Positions 9,601 through 21,309 of a DNA stretch of 64,000 bases are shown here, in pieces. The notes below the pieces were generated by a model, which was not told the DNA's origin, did not search any database, and saw only the letters and a program-made list of their open reading frames with translations. Every line of letters starts with the position of its first letter. The first letter of the stretch is position 1. Origin of the DNA: Catonia carolina (lineage: Eukaryota > Arthropoda > Insecta > Hemiptera > Achilidae); the NCBI GenBank assembly GCA_035578175.1, contig JAQMRL010000014.1:9755274-9819273 (forward strand), in the 5' to 3' direction. Position numbers and translations under genes: made by a program.

Positions 9601-11776
9601 TCACGAAATATAAAGTACATTGGACTAATCATTAATTTAGAATACCACAGGACTGACTACGTTTGAATATAGTCGTGAGAAAGTAATTCCCCTTCCACTC
9701 CATATCACATGTAATACTAGCTGAACCGCATAACAACGGCAGCTTGAACGCTACTACTCTGCCTGATATTATTAGCTACTATTATAAGAAATGAAAACCA
9801 ATGATAAACCAGGTCCATCTTTCAATTCCCGCTTAAAAAACGTTATCACACTATTAATAATTTCACGACTTTGACTGTGCAAAACTTGACCTTTTTGCCA
9901 ACTTTATTTTCCCCCTATTTTCACTCATTTTATATGAACTCAGAACTGAACCGAGCCAACGAAAAAGTAAACAGCTTTGAATAATATAAGACACTACATT
10001 AGAAATTAAAATCCGATAAATAGCAATATAGTAAACGATAAAAATAAATACATGAGATAGAGCAACAAAGATAGATTATAACATTTTTGCAGAATAACAC
10101 TTCACTTCAATAACTAACTAATTAATCACTTCACTACACTAAGGTTAGAACTGAACTACAAAATTGTCAAGTTGCACTATCACGCACACCCCTGTCCTTA
10201 TTAAATGGACTTTTCCATACAGACTACTCCCACCAGCTTAGACTGGCCCAAGACACTGTGACGTCACTTTTTCCTTTTACAGAATATTTTCAATATAAAT
10301 GGCTTTATGAACGGGAGGGGAACAAGAGAAGTGGGAAGATCGAGGAAGAGATGGACGTCGGAACAGACTAAATTACACCCTCATCCATGATAGACGATGA
10401 CAAAGACATTGAGTTTTAGACTGTTTGTCGACGTGTAGACATTTGTTACGGCAATGGTAATTGCTGAGGAGGAGGAGGAGGAGGAGGGGAGGAGGAGGAA
10501 GAGAAACGATAGAAAAAGAGGTTATGGGTGCACGATTTCAACGAATTAGATATTTCCTTCCAAATTGTTTCCTTTACTGACACGGTTGTAATAGTCCTTC
10601 CCTAGGTCGTACAGTTATGGATACAAAACTAATTAACTTTTCGTCTTAAGTCACCATATTTGAATCGGTCATTTCAGAAAGCCCACAAGTCAAAAAACTA
10701 TCTTTTGGAAAAATTTAAAAGAGCTTGTACCTAATTTATTATGTTTCAATTTAAAAAAAAATACTAAAAAATATAAATTGTTCATAGAGCTGTCCCCTTT
10801 AATACAAAATATACTTTTGTATTTTTAAAGACTAGTGGCTTGTTTAGAAGAAATTGAAAATTTCGAGTTAAGGTGTTTTTGAAATTAATTGGAGTAAAAT
10901 GTTAACTTACTTTGTTTTTTGTAAAATACCCAGAAGGAAATTATGCTTTACAATAGTATTCATTTACTTATTTTAGTAGTTTATATTATGATTTAAAATA
11001 GCTTTCTGCAATAATAAAAATTGAAATCTTAACTTTCAGAAAGAAAAATGTTGATTTTCAGGGCCATTCACGTTTTTCATCGTTGTCATAAACAGTAGTT
11101 ATACACCTTAAAAAGATTTTTGTATAGAATCTTTTTTATGGCCTCTTCCACTAGAAAGTAGAGCTTAAGCTTCAAAAGAACATCCACTTTCATTTTTTAA
11201 TATTAGAAGAAAAAACCTTACATTCTTAAGGATAAGCCTTTTCTTAGAGTTATATTACTTAAGGAAAACCATACTTATGTGATTTTTGTAGGGATGGTGT
11301 GTTTACATTCAGTTAGTTCTAATACGCACTAAAGAACATACTGTAAAATTTTGACTTATGGGCTATCTGAAATGACTAATTAATTTACACAAAATTAAAT
11401 GCGGACAAAAACAATAAAATGAAAACACGTTCAGTACTGCAGCTCGTTGGAAGTTGACATGAACAGGTTCGTCTGGCAACTGAGGCGGTGGCAAATAAGC
11501 ATGCGCAAACCTTCCGGCTCGAACGGTACCCTGGCACCAATTCCTCGACGAGCGATGCAGGCTAACCTGACCTGAGCGGATCAAGTGTGTGGGTTTACAT
11601 GTAATAACGTGGCAACCAAATTTGTCTGAGCTGGCCTGTGCTGAAGTTCTGAGCTGAGCGGAACAAATGTGCAACTTGCCTTAGTTTTCTGAAATGAACC
11701 TAGGCTATATTCTACCTTTGGAAAAAACAAAAATGATTACAATACTATTTCTGCAATTGAAAATATGAGTGTGTAG
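9601..11776. other. no gene recognised; purine microsatellite
   Basis: AT-rich DNA with a GAGGAG tract at about 10,467-10,502. A GC-richer patch at 11,440-11,670 has a 103-codon minus-strand ORF without family features; I take it for a repeat piece of unknown type. Confidence 0.5.
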
Positions 11777-12587
11777 ATACTGAAGTCACGAGATTGCCTT
11801 TTGCATATGGATGGGCTGTAAGGAAGGGAAGTGAAAATTTGACAGTGCGGTCATCCTCAACAGTAAGACACTACTCGTACATTTCACTACCGGGCAGTTT
11901 CTACGTACATTTTGTAAGCTGTGGTTTATTCCGAGAAAATCTTTTCTTCATAAACCTATAAATATTACCTACTTAATATTGCCTACAGGTTAATTACATG
12001 ACTAGAAATGTCTGATTTACTTTAATTACCAGCTACCTTATTCCATTGGAACAAAATTTTCTACAAATGAATCGCCTTCTTTTTGCATATCGCTGTCACC
12101 GACATCTTCACTATCAGTCTCACTAGTATCTACCTAACCGTTTCCTTTTTTTACTAGGTATCAATAAAACTGTTGCAGAATAGCTTCTTCACGTCTTTAA
12201 TTCCTTCTTTATTTTTTGAATTGTGGAAGAGAAATTATCACAGTAGATAACCACTCGCTCATTGCTTTTGTTAAAAAGCAGGGAAAGGCAATTTTATTTA
12301 GCTTCAACTTCACAGCGTTATTACACTGCATATAAGATTTCGTTCGGCACCATGAATAGTCTGCTCATGTTTTCGAGAAACTAAAATTTCTGTTTACGGC
12401 GCCAAACAGTTATATTCATATAGTTAACCTACAAAAGGTTCCGCGATATACTGTATATGCTCTGGGTATAGTATAAGTTGTTATGTTTGTCGTACTGAAA
12501 TTGAAGCAGGTGTGCATGCGCACTGATGCTTTTCCCCCTTTACCCCTCGTTGCAAACAGTTGCAACTCGTGACTCAAGTAACTATAT
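11777..12587. mobile_element. TIR element, family E (copy 1)
   Basis: About 810 bp with imperfect inverted ends: GATACTGAAGTCACGAGATT at the left and, inverted from the right, GTTACTTGAGTCACGAGTTG. Its right half is colinear with 31,862-32,130 (for example AACCTTTTGTAGG and TACAGTATATC). The minus strand at 12,048-12,128 keeps the end of an acidic reading frame: VDTSETDSEDVGDSDMQKEG then DSFVENFVPME and stop, which looks like a transposase tail. Superfamily unknown. Confidence 0.6.
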
Positions 12588-13049
12588 TATATTTACTTTC
12601 ATATCTTATCCTGGGACAGTCATATCGTAATGAAAATTAATTATACATAATAACATCAACTTACTTCTGAACTTTCATTATAACAAGCTTTTATTTCAAT
12701 TTTTTGATTTGTTTCAGGTTCTGAATGCTGCATACTCGTACTTCAATCTTTTACAATCTTTCAAAAAACACAAATAATGTTGACAATAATATTATTTGTA
12801 TACAATAATTTTATTTTAATATTATTTAAATTCCGGGTTCCCCTATCTGGCTCTGAAATAATGTAAATATATGAAATATAAATAGATTAATTAAAGCGTA
12901 CATATTTTAAAAATATAGAATTAAATCTTTTTAAACCTCTTTACCTCAAAAGTTAATGCAGAAATAAATTTTGAAAGTTAAGGTAGACTTTGTTCTTTTT
13001 TCTAGAAAACTCTTAGATACTGCTCTTGAATGTGAATAATGTATTTATA
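12588..13049. other. no gene recognised
   Basis: AT-rich sequence; nothing assigned. Confidence 0.5.
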
Positions 13050-13462
13050 AGGTATTATAGTACGTACAATGAAAGAAGAAGCCTGTGTTTGGAACCGCGT
13101 ATCTCATCAAGAAACAGAAAAATTTCAGATACGGCTCATTTTAAAGCTTGGTTTTTTGTTATTTTATTCGTATAAATTACAAACCAAAGAAGTGAATTAA
13201 ACATTTTCTAGCGATTTGGAAACAAAATATGTACCGGGGTTTTGCGCATTTTTAACTTAGTCCATGTTTCAGAATATGTAGCACGATCAATTTTAAGTAG
13301 AAAAATATGGCGTTTTAGAGAAGTGCCCTGCATGTTTTCTTATTATTTTCAGCTAAAAATCAACCTTTTAGTACAGAGGGTAAAGGAATTATAGTGTTTT
13401 TTAAAAAAATTGTATTTTCGTTCCCGATGGACGTAGCGAAATAGAACCAACGCTGTATCCCT
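13050..13462 (-). repeat. inverted repeat arm F-left
   Basis: About 410 bp that matches, in reverse orientation, 17,472-17,893 (shared CCAACGCTGTATCCC, TTCAGAATATGTAGCACGAT, TGTTTGGAACCGCGTAT). It ends at the TTAA at 13,463-13,466. No coding capacity. Confidence 0.75.
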
Positions 13463-13647
13463 TTAATTATTAAGGGAATGAAATTACACTACCAATAACT
13501 ATTTTAAATTTAACAGATTTTCTAAAGGGAAGGTAGATTTTTAGAAGGATTTTATTCAAAGTGGGCAGTGGCCATCGGTGCGGATAAGCGGGCAGTGAAG
13601 TGATGTCGCAATGTTACCTTCGTTTCGTGTCGAACATGAGCCAGATA

Positions 13648-16508
13648 GGGGAACCCGGGGCGGAATGGGGTACTTAGTAAATATATATTTTTTTCATGTA
13701 AAAAGGGTTGATTAAAAAGGCTGAAATATTTTATACATGTTTATTGAACATTAGCACATAACAAGAAAATATTCATATCTTAACTAAACATCAATTATTT
13801 TTTTTATATTTTGAAAATTACACCTATTACAATTTCCCGTTCTGCCCCGGGTATCGGGGCAGAATGGGGTGGTCATTAAATACATGTCAACATTTTTGAA
13901 AAACTTCCCTCCAAACGTATATTGTTAATTATAACTACTAAAACGTGTTTTGTCATAGCTTTTTTTCCTAAGGCTACTTAAACTAACATCAATTGTTTTC
14001 AAATCCTATTCTCAGTCCTCATCGTCACATAATTCACATAACAATACAGCTTCATCGTCCTCACTGTCTATGCCTGCGCATGAATTGTGAGCCCACTTTT
14101 TGCACCTACAGCACGATACCCACCCTTCTACTGATTTTGAATAGAACTCTCCACAATACAAACAGGCACAGTCTGCATCATCATCATCATCACTGTCATC
14201 ATTGTCTTTATTTTTCTGCTCCTTCTTTTTTTCAAGTTTCTTCAGGTTTTTTTCTTTAGTTTCCTTACTCTTCGATTTGTTCTCCTTCTTAAACAACCTC
14301 ATTCTTGCTTTTTCTTGCTTGATACGATTTTTTTCTTCCCTTTCATTTATAGCCTCCATAAGTTCTCTTTTGTATGGCGATTCTGTTAAGATCGCAGTCT
14401 TCCCTTTTTTCCGATTTGACCTCTTTGTGGTGGCCTTAACTTTGGGAATTGGCATCACAACTTCGGGTGAGACTACAAATTTGGATGTTTCCCCTAATTG
14501 AGAGGCCTGGTTACCATCTACCCAATGAGAGCATCCAGGGACACTCAATCCATCATTGAGCCGGGGTTTCTTTGCCGGTGTTTGCTCCCTTATCAGTGCA
14601 AAAAACTTCATCAACATCATTTGAGCTTGCTGATTGGCATTTTTTAACTGGAATGTTCGGAGAAGGCTCTTGGATAAGTTCTTCACCTCCTTGGTTAAGA
14701 TCTTCACCTCCTTGGTTAAGATCTTCACCTCCTTGGATAAGTTCTTCGCCTCCTTGGATCAGTTCTTCTCCTGGTGATAAGACAGCCTCTTGGGAAGGAG
14801 GTATTTCAACAGGAATGTCGGTTACGTCTGCTGGGAGAAAATCTTCCTCTTTGAAGATGGAGGGATCAGTAGGCCATATTCCTGTAGCTTTAAACGCACT
14901 TATGGCAGTTCTCATATTGGCGCATTGAATATAGGCTGCCCCAAAAATAGTCGATATCTGGAATAAAGTTACCACTTTTCCTGGATTGCTCCGAAGCCAT
15001 TTTCGGAGCTCCTCGCTGTAGTATCGACTTAAGGGGTTCATAAATGCAACATCAAGAGGCTGAAGCCTCTGGGAGCAATGCGGTGGAATACATAGCATGG
15101 AAACTCCATTGTCCCTAGCATAGTCAATAACGTTCAGGTTTTTAGTGTGTGTCGAGTGTCCGTCAAGGATAAGAAGAACAGGCGATGTTTTAGATGCATT
15201 AGAGAATGTAACAAACTTCTTGAACCATGCAAAAAAAGTATCTAATGTAATCCACCCCGAGCTGTGTACCTCTGCCCAACCCCCAGGAGGCAATCCCATC
15301 TCAAACTCCTGCTGCATTCTTTTCCTAGGAAATATCAGCATAGGAGGCATGTACGCTCCACTTGCTGACATGCAAAGGAGGGCAGTTACAGTTTCTCCTC
15401 TGTCTGCCGAAGTTAACAACCCAACCTGACGCTTTCCTTTTAGGGCAATGATTTTTGAATTGCTCTTTGGGTTAACTGTAATTCCAGTTTCGTCGCAGTT
15501 ATATATTTGGGAGGCAGTTAGTTTGTGCTTGTCCACTACTTTTGTGAGTAACAAAAAAATTTGTCAACAGACACTTTGTTAAACCCCATAGCTCGTGCAC
15601 CAGATGTTGACTCAGGTGTCCGAAGAGTTAAAGTAGGATGTCTCTTAAGGAAGCCTGAGACCCAATCTTGTCCTGCGGTTTGATTATTAAATCTATGGCC
15701 AATGCCATTCCTTACAGCTAATTGATAAGCTAATTCCCGCAAGTCTTTCATTGACAAACCAAATAACCTAGCCTCCATAGATTTTAAGTAGGTTACTAGC
15801 TCTTGTTCCTGCTCATCACTAAATACTTTTTGAAATTTTCCTGCTGATTTATTAATTTTATAGTCAGGGTTTTCTTTCTTTTTTTTTACATATCTTTCCA
15901 AAGTTGATTGGGGCACATTGAACTGTTGAGACGACTTTTTGTAACCGAATTGGCCGGAAATAACTGCATCAACTGCGTTATTCATAGACTCGTAGGACCA
16001 TGATTGTCTATCCGTTTTTCTTTTATAGTCTCGAACCATCTGAAATATAAAAAATAGCCTAAGTAATATGGTCACCAATAAAAATGAGTATGGGGCAGAA
16101 CGGGGTACTTCCCCGTTCTGCCCCACCCCGTTCCGCCCCAGTGATATGTTTTAGGTTATGGAGGTATGGTGACTCAAAAACGATGTGTAAAGAAACATTC
16201 TACTACACGTAACATAAGCTAATTAAATGTACTTCAAGTATCCACTAATGATAGTTGAGCTTAAAAGCTGTAAATTGACCTTACCTTGGTTCCAATACCG
16301 ATCAAATTTGCAACGCAGAAGCACGAAAACTATCATCAGCACACTCACTCCGCAAACATCAACGAAACTAACTAAACATGGCTGCCGGTGTCGAGCCGAA
16401 GTGGCGTGATCTAGTTACAGTGATTGCCGCTAGGTAGAAGCACGTGCTTGACCTCAAAAATCTACATCTTCATTCTGCCCCGCTACCCCATTCCGCCCCG
16501 GGTTCCCC
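13648..16508 (-). mobile_element. pogo/Tigger-type element with PHD-finger transposase
   Basis: 2,861 bp between TA dinucleotides (13,646-13,647 and 16,509-16,510). Terminal inverted repeats of at least 26 bp start GGGGAACCCGGGGCGGAATG at both ends. Subterminal repeats of the same GGGGC(A)GAAYGGGGT core lie at about 13,830-13,875 and 16,090-16,135. It holds a transposase gene on the minus strand that is nearly intact. Confidence 0.9.
14012..16039 (-). pseudogene. pogo/Tigger-like DDE transposase with C-terminal PHD-type zinc finger
   Basis: About 675 codons in three frames. The first part starts MVRDYKRKTDRQSWSYESMN at 16,039 (N-terminal HTH, then a CENP-B-like HTH, QDWVSGFLKRHPTLTLR). The DDE core has NCDETGI, LILDGHSTHT and QRLQPLDVAF, with 36 residues between the second and third Asp. 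A run of GEELIQG/GEDLNQG heptads follows, then a lysine-rich segment, a poly-Asp stretch and CLYCGEF..CCRCKKWAHNSC..CELC, a PHD-like finger. The two breaks are single-base changes in homopolymers: A7 at 15,553-15,559 and A6 at 14,600-14,605 (plus strand). The annotated ATG is preceded by a splice-acceptor-like tttatatttcag, so a 5' UTR intron is possible. Confidence 0.88.
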
Positions 16509-16733
16509 TACTAAGTAACTACATAATTATGAGAGATTCTCATGAGGGGACTTCTACTTAGTTCAAAACCTGACTGTACAGCGTTCCTCTTCAGCATAAC
16601 ACAAACTTTAACAGCTCGCTGCCGAACTCACATTTTTAATGCAAGTTTTTTTAATATTTCCAATGCAACTAAAAAAGAACCTTCACATTTACAACATTTA
16701 TTTGCAGTGTAATTGCATTCCCTTTTTAATTAA

Positions 16734-17467
16734 GGGGAGACTGTACCTTGTATCACGCCAGTGTTAAATTTGCTATTTTCAGGTCCATTTTTCATTGGAT
16801 TGGTATAAGATAGGGAAATGAAACTTTACACACTAAATCGTTGTCGAGTTTCTCTAGCTACTGACATTTTTTAAATTTAGTCTGTTGAAGCAGAAAATTG
16901 TAAACAAAACAATGAATAACATAAAACTTTTACAAATTTTTTCTACGGTTTTTGTACATTGCTAATTTTTGGACCATCTGAGGAAGTCATAAAAGTGCAG
17001 GTATGTGGGCATGTACAAGATGAATAGCTGGTAAAAATTTCAGCCTTCTAGGTTTAATGGTTTCTGCGAAAAATGTACCTAATTTTTTAAATCTGAATTT
17101 ACAAGGACAGGCAAAAGTAAAAAGGCACAAATCAAAAACAAAGGTACACAAACAAGTAAATTTCCCATCAACAGTCGGTTAGAAATCTGAACCAACAATA
17201 GCTGAGAATATTTAAAAAAAATAACGTAGATATTTTAAAAATAAAAATTCCCTCTGCTTTTAAACGTTTAGTATAAAATTATGAAAAGTATTCGTTCCTG
17301 GTGACATGATAATGTTTCTGGGTAAAACTTCTAAAAACTTAATTTTTTCATTAAAATAATTTTTTAACGTAATTTAATAGTTTTCTGGTAGATCTCAGTC
17401 TGAATTATTGAAAGATATAAAAACCCAAAAATCGAAATTTTCAGTAGAATCATCGTACAGTCTCACC
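16734..17467 (+). mobile_element. TTAA-bounded element D (intact copy)
   Basis: 734 bp with TTAA at both ends (16,730-16,733 and 17,468-17,471) and terminal repeats GGGGAGACTGTAC at the left and GGTGAGACTGTAC inverted from the right. It is AT-rich and non-coding. It shares its left TTAA with MITE G and its right TTAA with arm F-right. Confidence 0.75.
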
Positions 17468-17471
17468 TTAA

Positions 17472-17893
17472 AGGGATGTAGCGTTGGTTCAACTCATTAC
17501 GTCCATCGGGAATGAAAATAACAATTTTTAAAAAAAAATGCTGTAATTCCTTTACCCTTTGTACTAAAAGGGTGAATTTTAGTTGAAATTAATAAGAAAA
17601 CATGCAGTAATACTATTCTAAAACGTCATATTTTTCCTCTTAGAATTGATCGTGCTACATATTCTGAAACATGGACTAAGTCAAAAATGCGCAAAAGAAA
17701 CCGGTAGATATTTTGTTTCCAAATCGCTAGAAAATGTCTAATACACTTCTTTGTTTTGTAATTTATACGAATAAAATAACAAAAAACCAGTGTTTAAAAC
17801 GAGCCGTACCAGAATTTTTTTTGTTTTTTACTTGATGATATACGCGGTTCCAAACACATGCTCATCTTTCATATTACATACTATAGTTACAGT
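17472..17893 (+). repeat. inverted repeat arm F-right
   Basis: Inverted partner of 13,050-13,462, starting AGGGATGTAGCGTTGGTT right after the TTAA. With G and D removed the two arms would meet at CCCTTTAAAGGG, the centre of one long palindrome. Confidence 0.75.
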
Positions 17894-17904
17894 TACCGTA
17901 TCGT

Positions 17905-18815
17905 TAAAAAAAATTTTAAGAAACGCTATTATTTAACAATTAATCAAAAAAATGAACTAAAAAGAAAAAAATAAAAAAATTTACAAAAAAAAAAAATCAC
18001 AGACATTAGCCTACAGTTAAAAATAAAAGCGTGGCGCATTAATATATATAATATTTATTGTAAAATATTCGTTGTAAAATATTATAATATATTAATGCGC
18101 CACGCTTTTATTTTTAACTGTAATGTCTGTGATTTTGTTTTTTGTAAATTTTTTTATTTGTTTTTTTTTAGTTCACTTTTTTTGATTAATTGTTAAATAA
18201 TAGCGTTTCTTAAAAATTTTTTTTTTAATTTTTTTTATTAATCAAAAAAAAATGAACTAAAAAGAAAAAAAAGAAAAAAATTTACAAAAAAAAATCACAG
18301 ACATTACAGTTAAAAATAAAAGCGTGGCGCATTAATATATATAATATTTATTGTAAAATATTCGTTGTAAAATATTATATATATTAATGCGCCACGCTTT
18401 TATTTTTAACTGTAATGTCTGTGATTTTTTTTTGTAAATTTTTTTCTTTTTTTTCTTTTTAGTTCATTTTTTTTTGATTAATAAAAAAAATTAAAAAAAA
18501 AATTTTTAAGAAACGCTATTATTTAACAATTAATCAAAAAAAGTGAACTAAAAAAAAACAAATAAAAAAATTTACAAAAAACAAAATCACAGACATTACA
18601 GTTAAAAATAAAAGCGTGGCGCATTAATATATATAATATTTATTGTAAAATATTCGTTGTAAAATATTATATATATTAATGCGCCACGCTTTTATTTTTA
18701 ACTGTAATGTCTGTGATTTTTTTTTTGTAAATTTTTTTATTTATTTCTTTTTAGTTCATTCTTTTCTGATTAATTGTTAAATAATAGCGTTTCTTAAAAA
18801 AAATTTTTTTAAAAT
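17905..18815. repeat. three nested palindromes forming one large palindrome
   Basis: Three foldback units of about 245-310 bp with centres near 18,068, 18,360 and 18,652. Each has arms containing CACAGACATTACAGTTAAAA and AAAAGCGTGGCGCATTAAT around a 25-30 bp asymmetric AT loop (TATTGTAAAATATTCG). The arms of the middle unit are identical to each other. The right arm of unit 1 equals the inverted left arm of unit 3, including private changes (GTGAACT, ACAAAATC). So the whole block mirrors about the middle unit, although the loops of all three point the same way. No coding capacity. Confidence 0.85.
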
Positions 18816-19020
18816 TTTTTTTTTGATTCTTTTGTAATTTTTTTCTGTGATTTTTTTTGTAAATTTTTTTTATTATTTTCTTTTTAGTTAATTGTTTTAA
18901 GTAATTGTTAAATAAAAGCGTTTTTTAAAAAATTTTTTTTTAAATTAAAAAATTTTTTTTTACAAATTTTTAAAAAATTTTTTTTACAAATTTTTTTTTA
19001 AAAAAAATTTTTTTTCCACA
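18816..19020. repeat. A/T homopolymer tract
   Basis: Alternating runs of A and T (AAAAATTTTTT blocks) that follow the palindrome block; low complexity. Confidence 0.8.
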
Positions 19021-19269
19021 GCGTATTGTCATCGAAGATAAACAAGTGTGCAAAGTTTGATTCATATTGATACGGTAGAAGTATTAAAATTTTAAGTTGC
19101 AAGATTTGATGGATCCAAGAGTAAGTTAAATAAAAGCATTTAATAATATACTTTAAATTTAAGTTACATCAGGATTATAGAATAAATTTAATTGTACTAT
19201 TTGTTGATTGGTAAAAGTTTTCTCTCCTTTCAGTATATTAATCAATAATCATCAATCCTAATTTCTATA

Positions 19270-19605
19270 AGTTTACTTTAGGCTTTACAAGAAAGGATTG
19301 GCAAAAAAAAGTGGCATATGAAAAAAATGAACAAAAGGACTGCACATCTCATTTACAGTAAAATGGGAAACAAGTCTACCAGTATTTTTAACAATGTCCA
19401 AATTCCACAATCCGATACAGCAAAATATTTTGGTCTCCAGCTGGACATGTGTCTAACATGGAGGACTCACAAATGGAGAAAAAGAACACAATTGAAATCT
19501 AAAATACCAACAGCTGTATCGGATGCTTAACAGAAAATCCAAATTATCGGCAAAAACAAATTATTAATTAAAAAACAGTACTCAAACCTGTATGGACATC
19601 TACAT
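19270..19605 (+). mobile_element. Jockey-type LINE fragment
   Basis: Plus-strand ORF with NKRTAHLIYSKM, VQIPQSDTAKYFGLQLD and MCLTWRTHKWRKRTQLKSK, the region after the RT active site in Jockey elements (LPQxxxxKYLGxxLDxxLTW..H...KRKQ). It loses its frame after about 19,530; NKLLIKKQYSNLYGHLHK is the decayed LYKAILKPIWTYG-like stretch. Confidence 0.7.
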
Positions 19606-21017
19606 AAATAAAATTGTGATTTTGTCTGTACAATTTTTCAAAATGCCCTAAATTTTGTTTCTACACCAAATCTACTAAGTAATCACCGAAAATAAGTTCA
19701 ACTGAATTTTTGTCTGCTTGTATATTACGGCATCACGCAAGAACCGCTGAACCAAATTCAATAAATTTCGGTGTTTAGGTTCTGAACATTATCGAAATGA
19801 AAATAGGCTATAAATTTTTTATTATCACAATTGGATGGGGGAGTTCAGAGGGAGGGGTAAACAAAAAACTGCAAATATCTCTGTGAAAAGTCAATCTATC
19901 AAAAAATGTTACATAATTGAAATTACAAAACGTTTAAAGACAAATAAGTTTGATTGTGCAAAGTTTTTCATTTTTATGCATAATAACGGAAATATTACCA
20001 ATTTTATAAAAATAAACATAGCAATATTTTAGAAAACAAAATAAACAGAACAATTAACATAGGTGTACGCGTCGTTTGTATTCATTCCAAATCTCTGTAT
20101 CCTACCCCTTCACCACTACCTAACACGACACACCCGTTCTCGGTCACATTGTCAAAAACAAAAGACAGTCACCTTAGTAGTTAACTATCACAGAGTCTTC
20201 CAATTGTGATTTATCTTTCATTTCAATTTTTATTGTGCTGTAGGGAATAATTAAATATCTACAGCTACATTACACACAGATTTGTGAAAGTTAAACTTCA
20301 AAACATCAGTTTCCATTGCTCTATATAAATAGAAAATTTATTTATTTATGTAAAATAATTAACTACGCTTCTGAAAATAATAACGGGCTGCGTAACTTGA
20401 TTTAAAAACACCTAGATCTCACTTTTATTTTACATCCAACTATTTTGTTGTGTCATTAATAATAATGCTGACGTTGAAAGGAGGTACAGATAGATAACAA
20501 TGAATGATTTAAGAACATCAGACCTGACAGGAATCGAACTCGGTACACCAACAGACAGTACACAGCACCAAGAAAACCGTTTGAAGAAAAAATTGATAAC
20601 CAGGATTGATAATCATTGTACGTCAATATCTCTGCGAAAAAAAATTAATATACCTTTCATGTAATACCTCATCAAAACTTCTTTTACACAATGTGTAAAA
20701 GAAGTTGGTTATAATGTCATTATAACCAACATACATGAAAAGAGAAAGTACAATCATAAAAGATTAGAAGAGCAAAGTAAATCGTATTAATCTGGATCTA
20801 TATTTGGAGAAAATCTAGTAAATAAATTCTGCTCCCACAATAACCTTTTAATGTAAAGTTAAAAATAATACCAAAACGTCAAAACTGAAATCCGTTTGAT
20901 CTAGAATAATAATGATAAAAAATGAACGTATTCAAAATTCTAGATATTAATTACATACCTATTATATTATATTAAAATATATTTATTGACATGTCCCCAG
21001 TCAGAATTGTAATATAA
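19606..21017. other. no gene recognised
   Basis: AT-rich. The start (TACATAAATAAAATTGTGAT) resembles the 5' ends of some insect Helitrons, but no matching 3' end was found. The rest is unassigned. Confidence 0.4.
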
Positions 21018-21185
21018 GGTGTGACAATTAAATAACCGGACTGTAGCTACAAAATATTTAATTGATTACAAAAATTACATTACAAAGTTTGTCCTCCTTC
21101 AATATAGGCTACCTTCCTTGGTGTCCATAGAACGCTCCAAATGAATTTTCAATTGTTGAAAGCCGGGCTGGATGTTTCTTGTGTG
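21018..21185 (-). mobile_element. mariner 3' end fragment
   Basis: Starts after TA with AGGTGTGACAATTAAATAAC, a mariner-type terminal repeat. The inverted coding tail has the CIxxNGDYFEG-like region in decayed form (TCCTCCTTCAATATAGGCTA). About 170 bp only. Confidence 0.5.
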
Positions 21186-21309
21186 CACAATAAACATTCA
21201 CTACCTTTAACATGGTATGAGCTTCTGTAGTGGTTTTCTCAATTTCACAAGAAATCTTGAGGTTATTTCTTTGCTCCATCTGAACACTTTTCGACGATAC
21301 ACTAGCGTG

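Larger units (their letters stand above)
13467..16729. mobile_element. TTAA-bounded MITE G, split by the Tigger element
   Basis: Ends TTATTAAGGGAATGAAATTA at the left and, inverted from the right, TTAAAAAGGGAATGCAATTA, with TTAA outside each (13,463-13,466 and 16,730-16,733). Without the Tigger insertion it is about 400 bp and non-coding. Confidence 0.6.

Noticed and set aside
11363..11674. 103-codon minus-strand ORF in a GC-richer patch
   Set aside because: No recognisable motif and no splice or promoter context; low-complexity repeat origin is more likely.
13993..14501. Plus-strand ORFs with poly-His and Phe/Ser-rich proteins
   Set aside because: They are antisense to the poly-Asp, Lys-rich part of the Tigger transposase.
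17905..19020. Centromeric or replication-origin satellite
   Set aside because: Only three units, mirrored and not tandem, with the look of foldback elements; no further array in the window.
19606..20650. Helitron starting TACATAAATAAAATTG
   Set aside because: The 5' end is suggestive, but no CTRR end with hairpin was found to the right.
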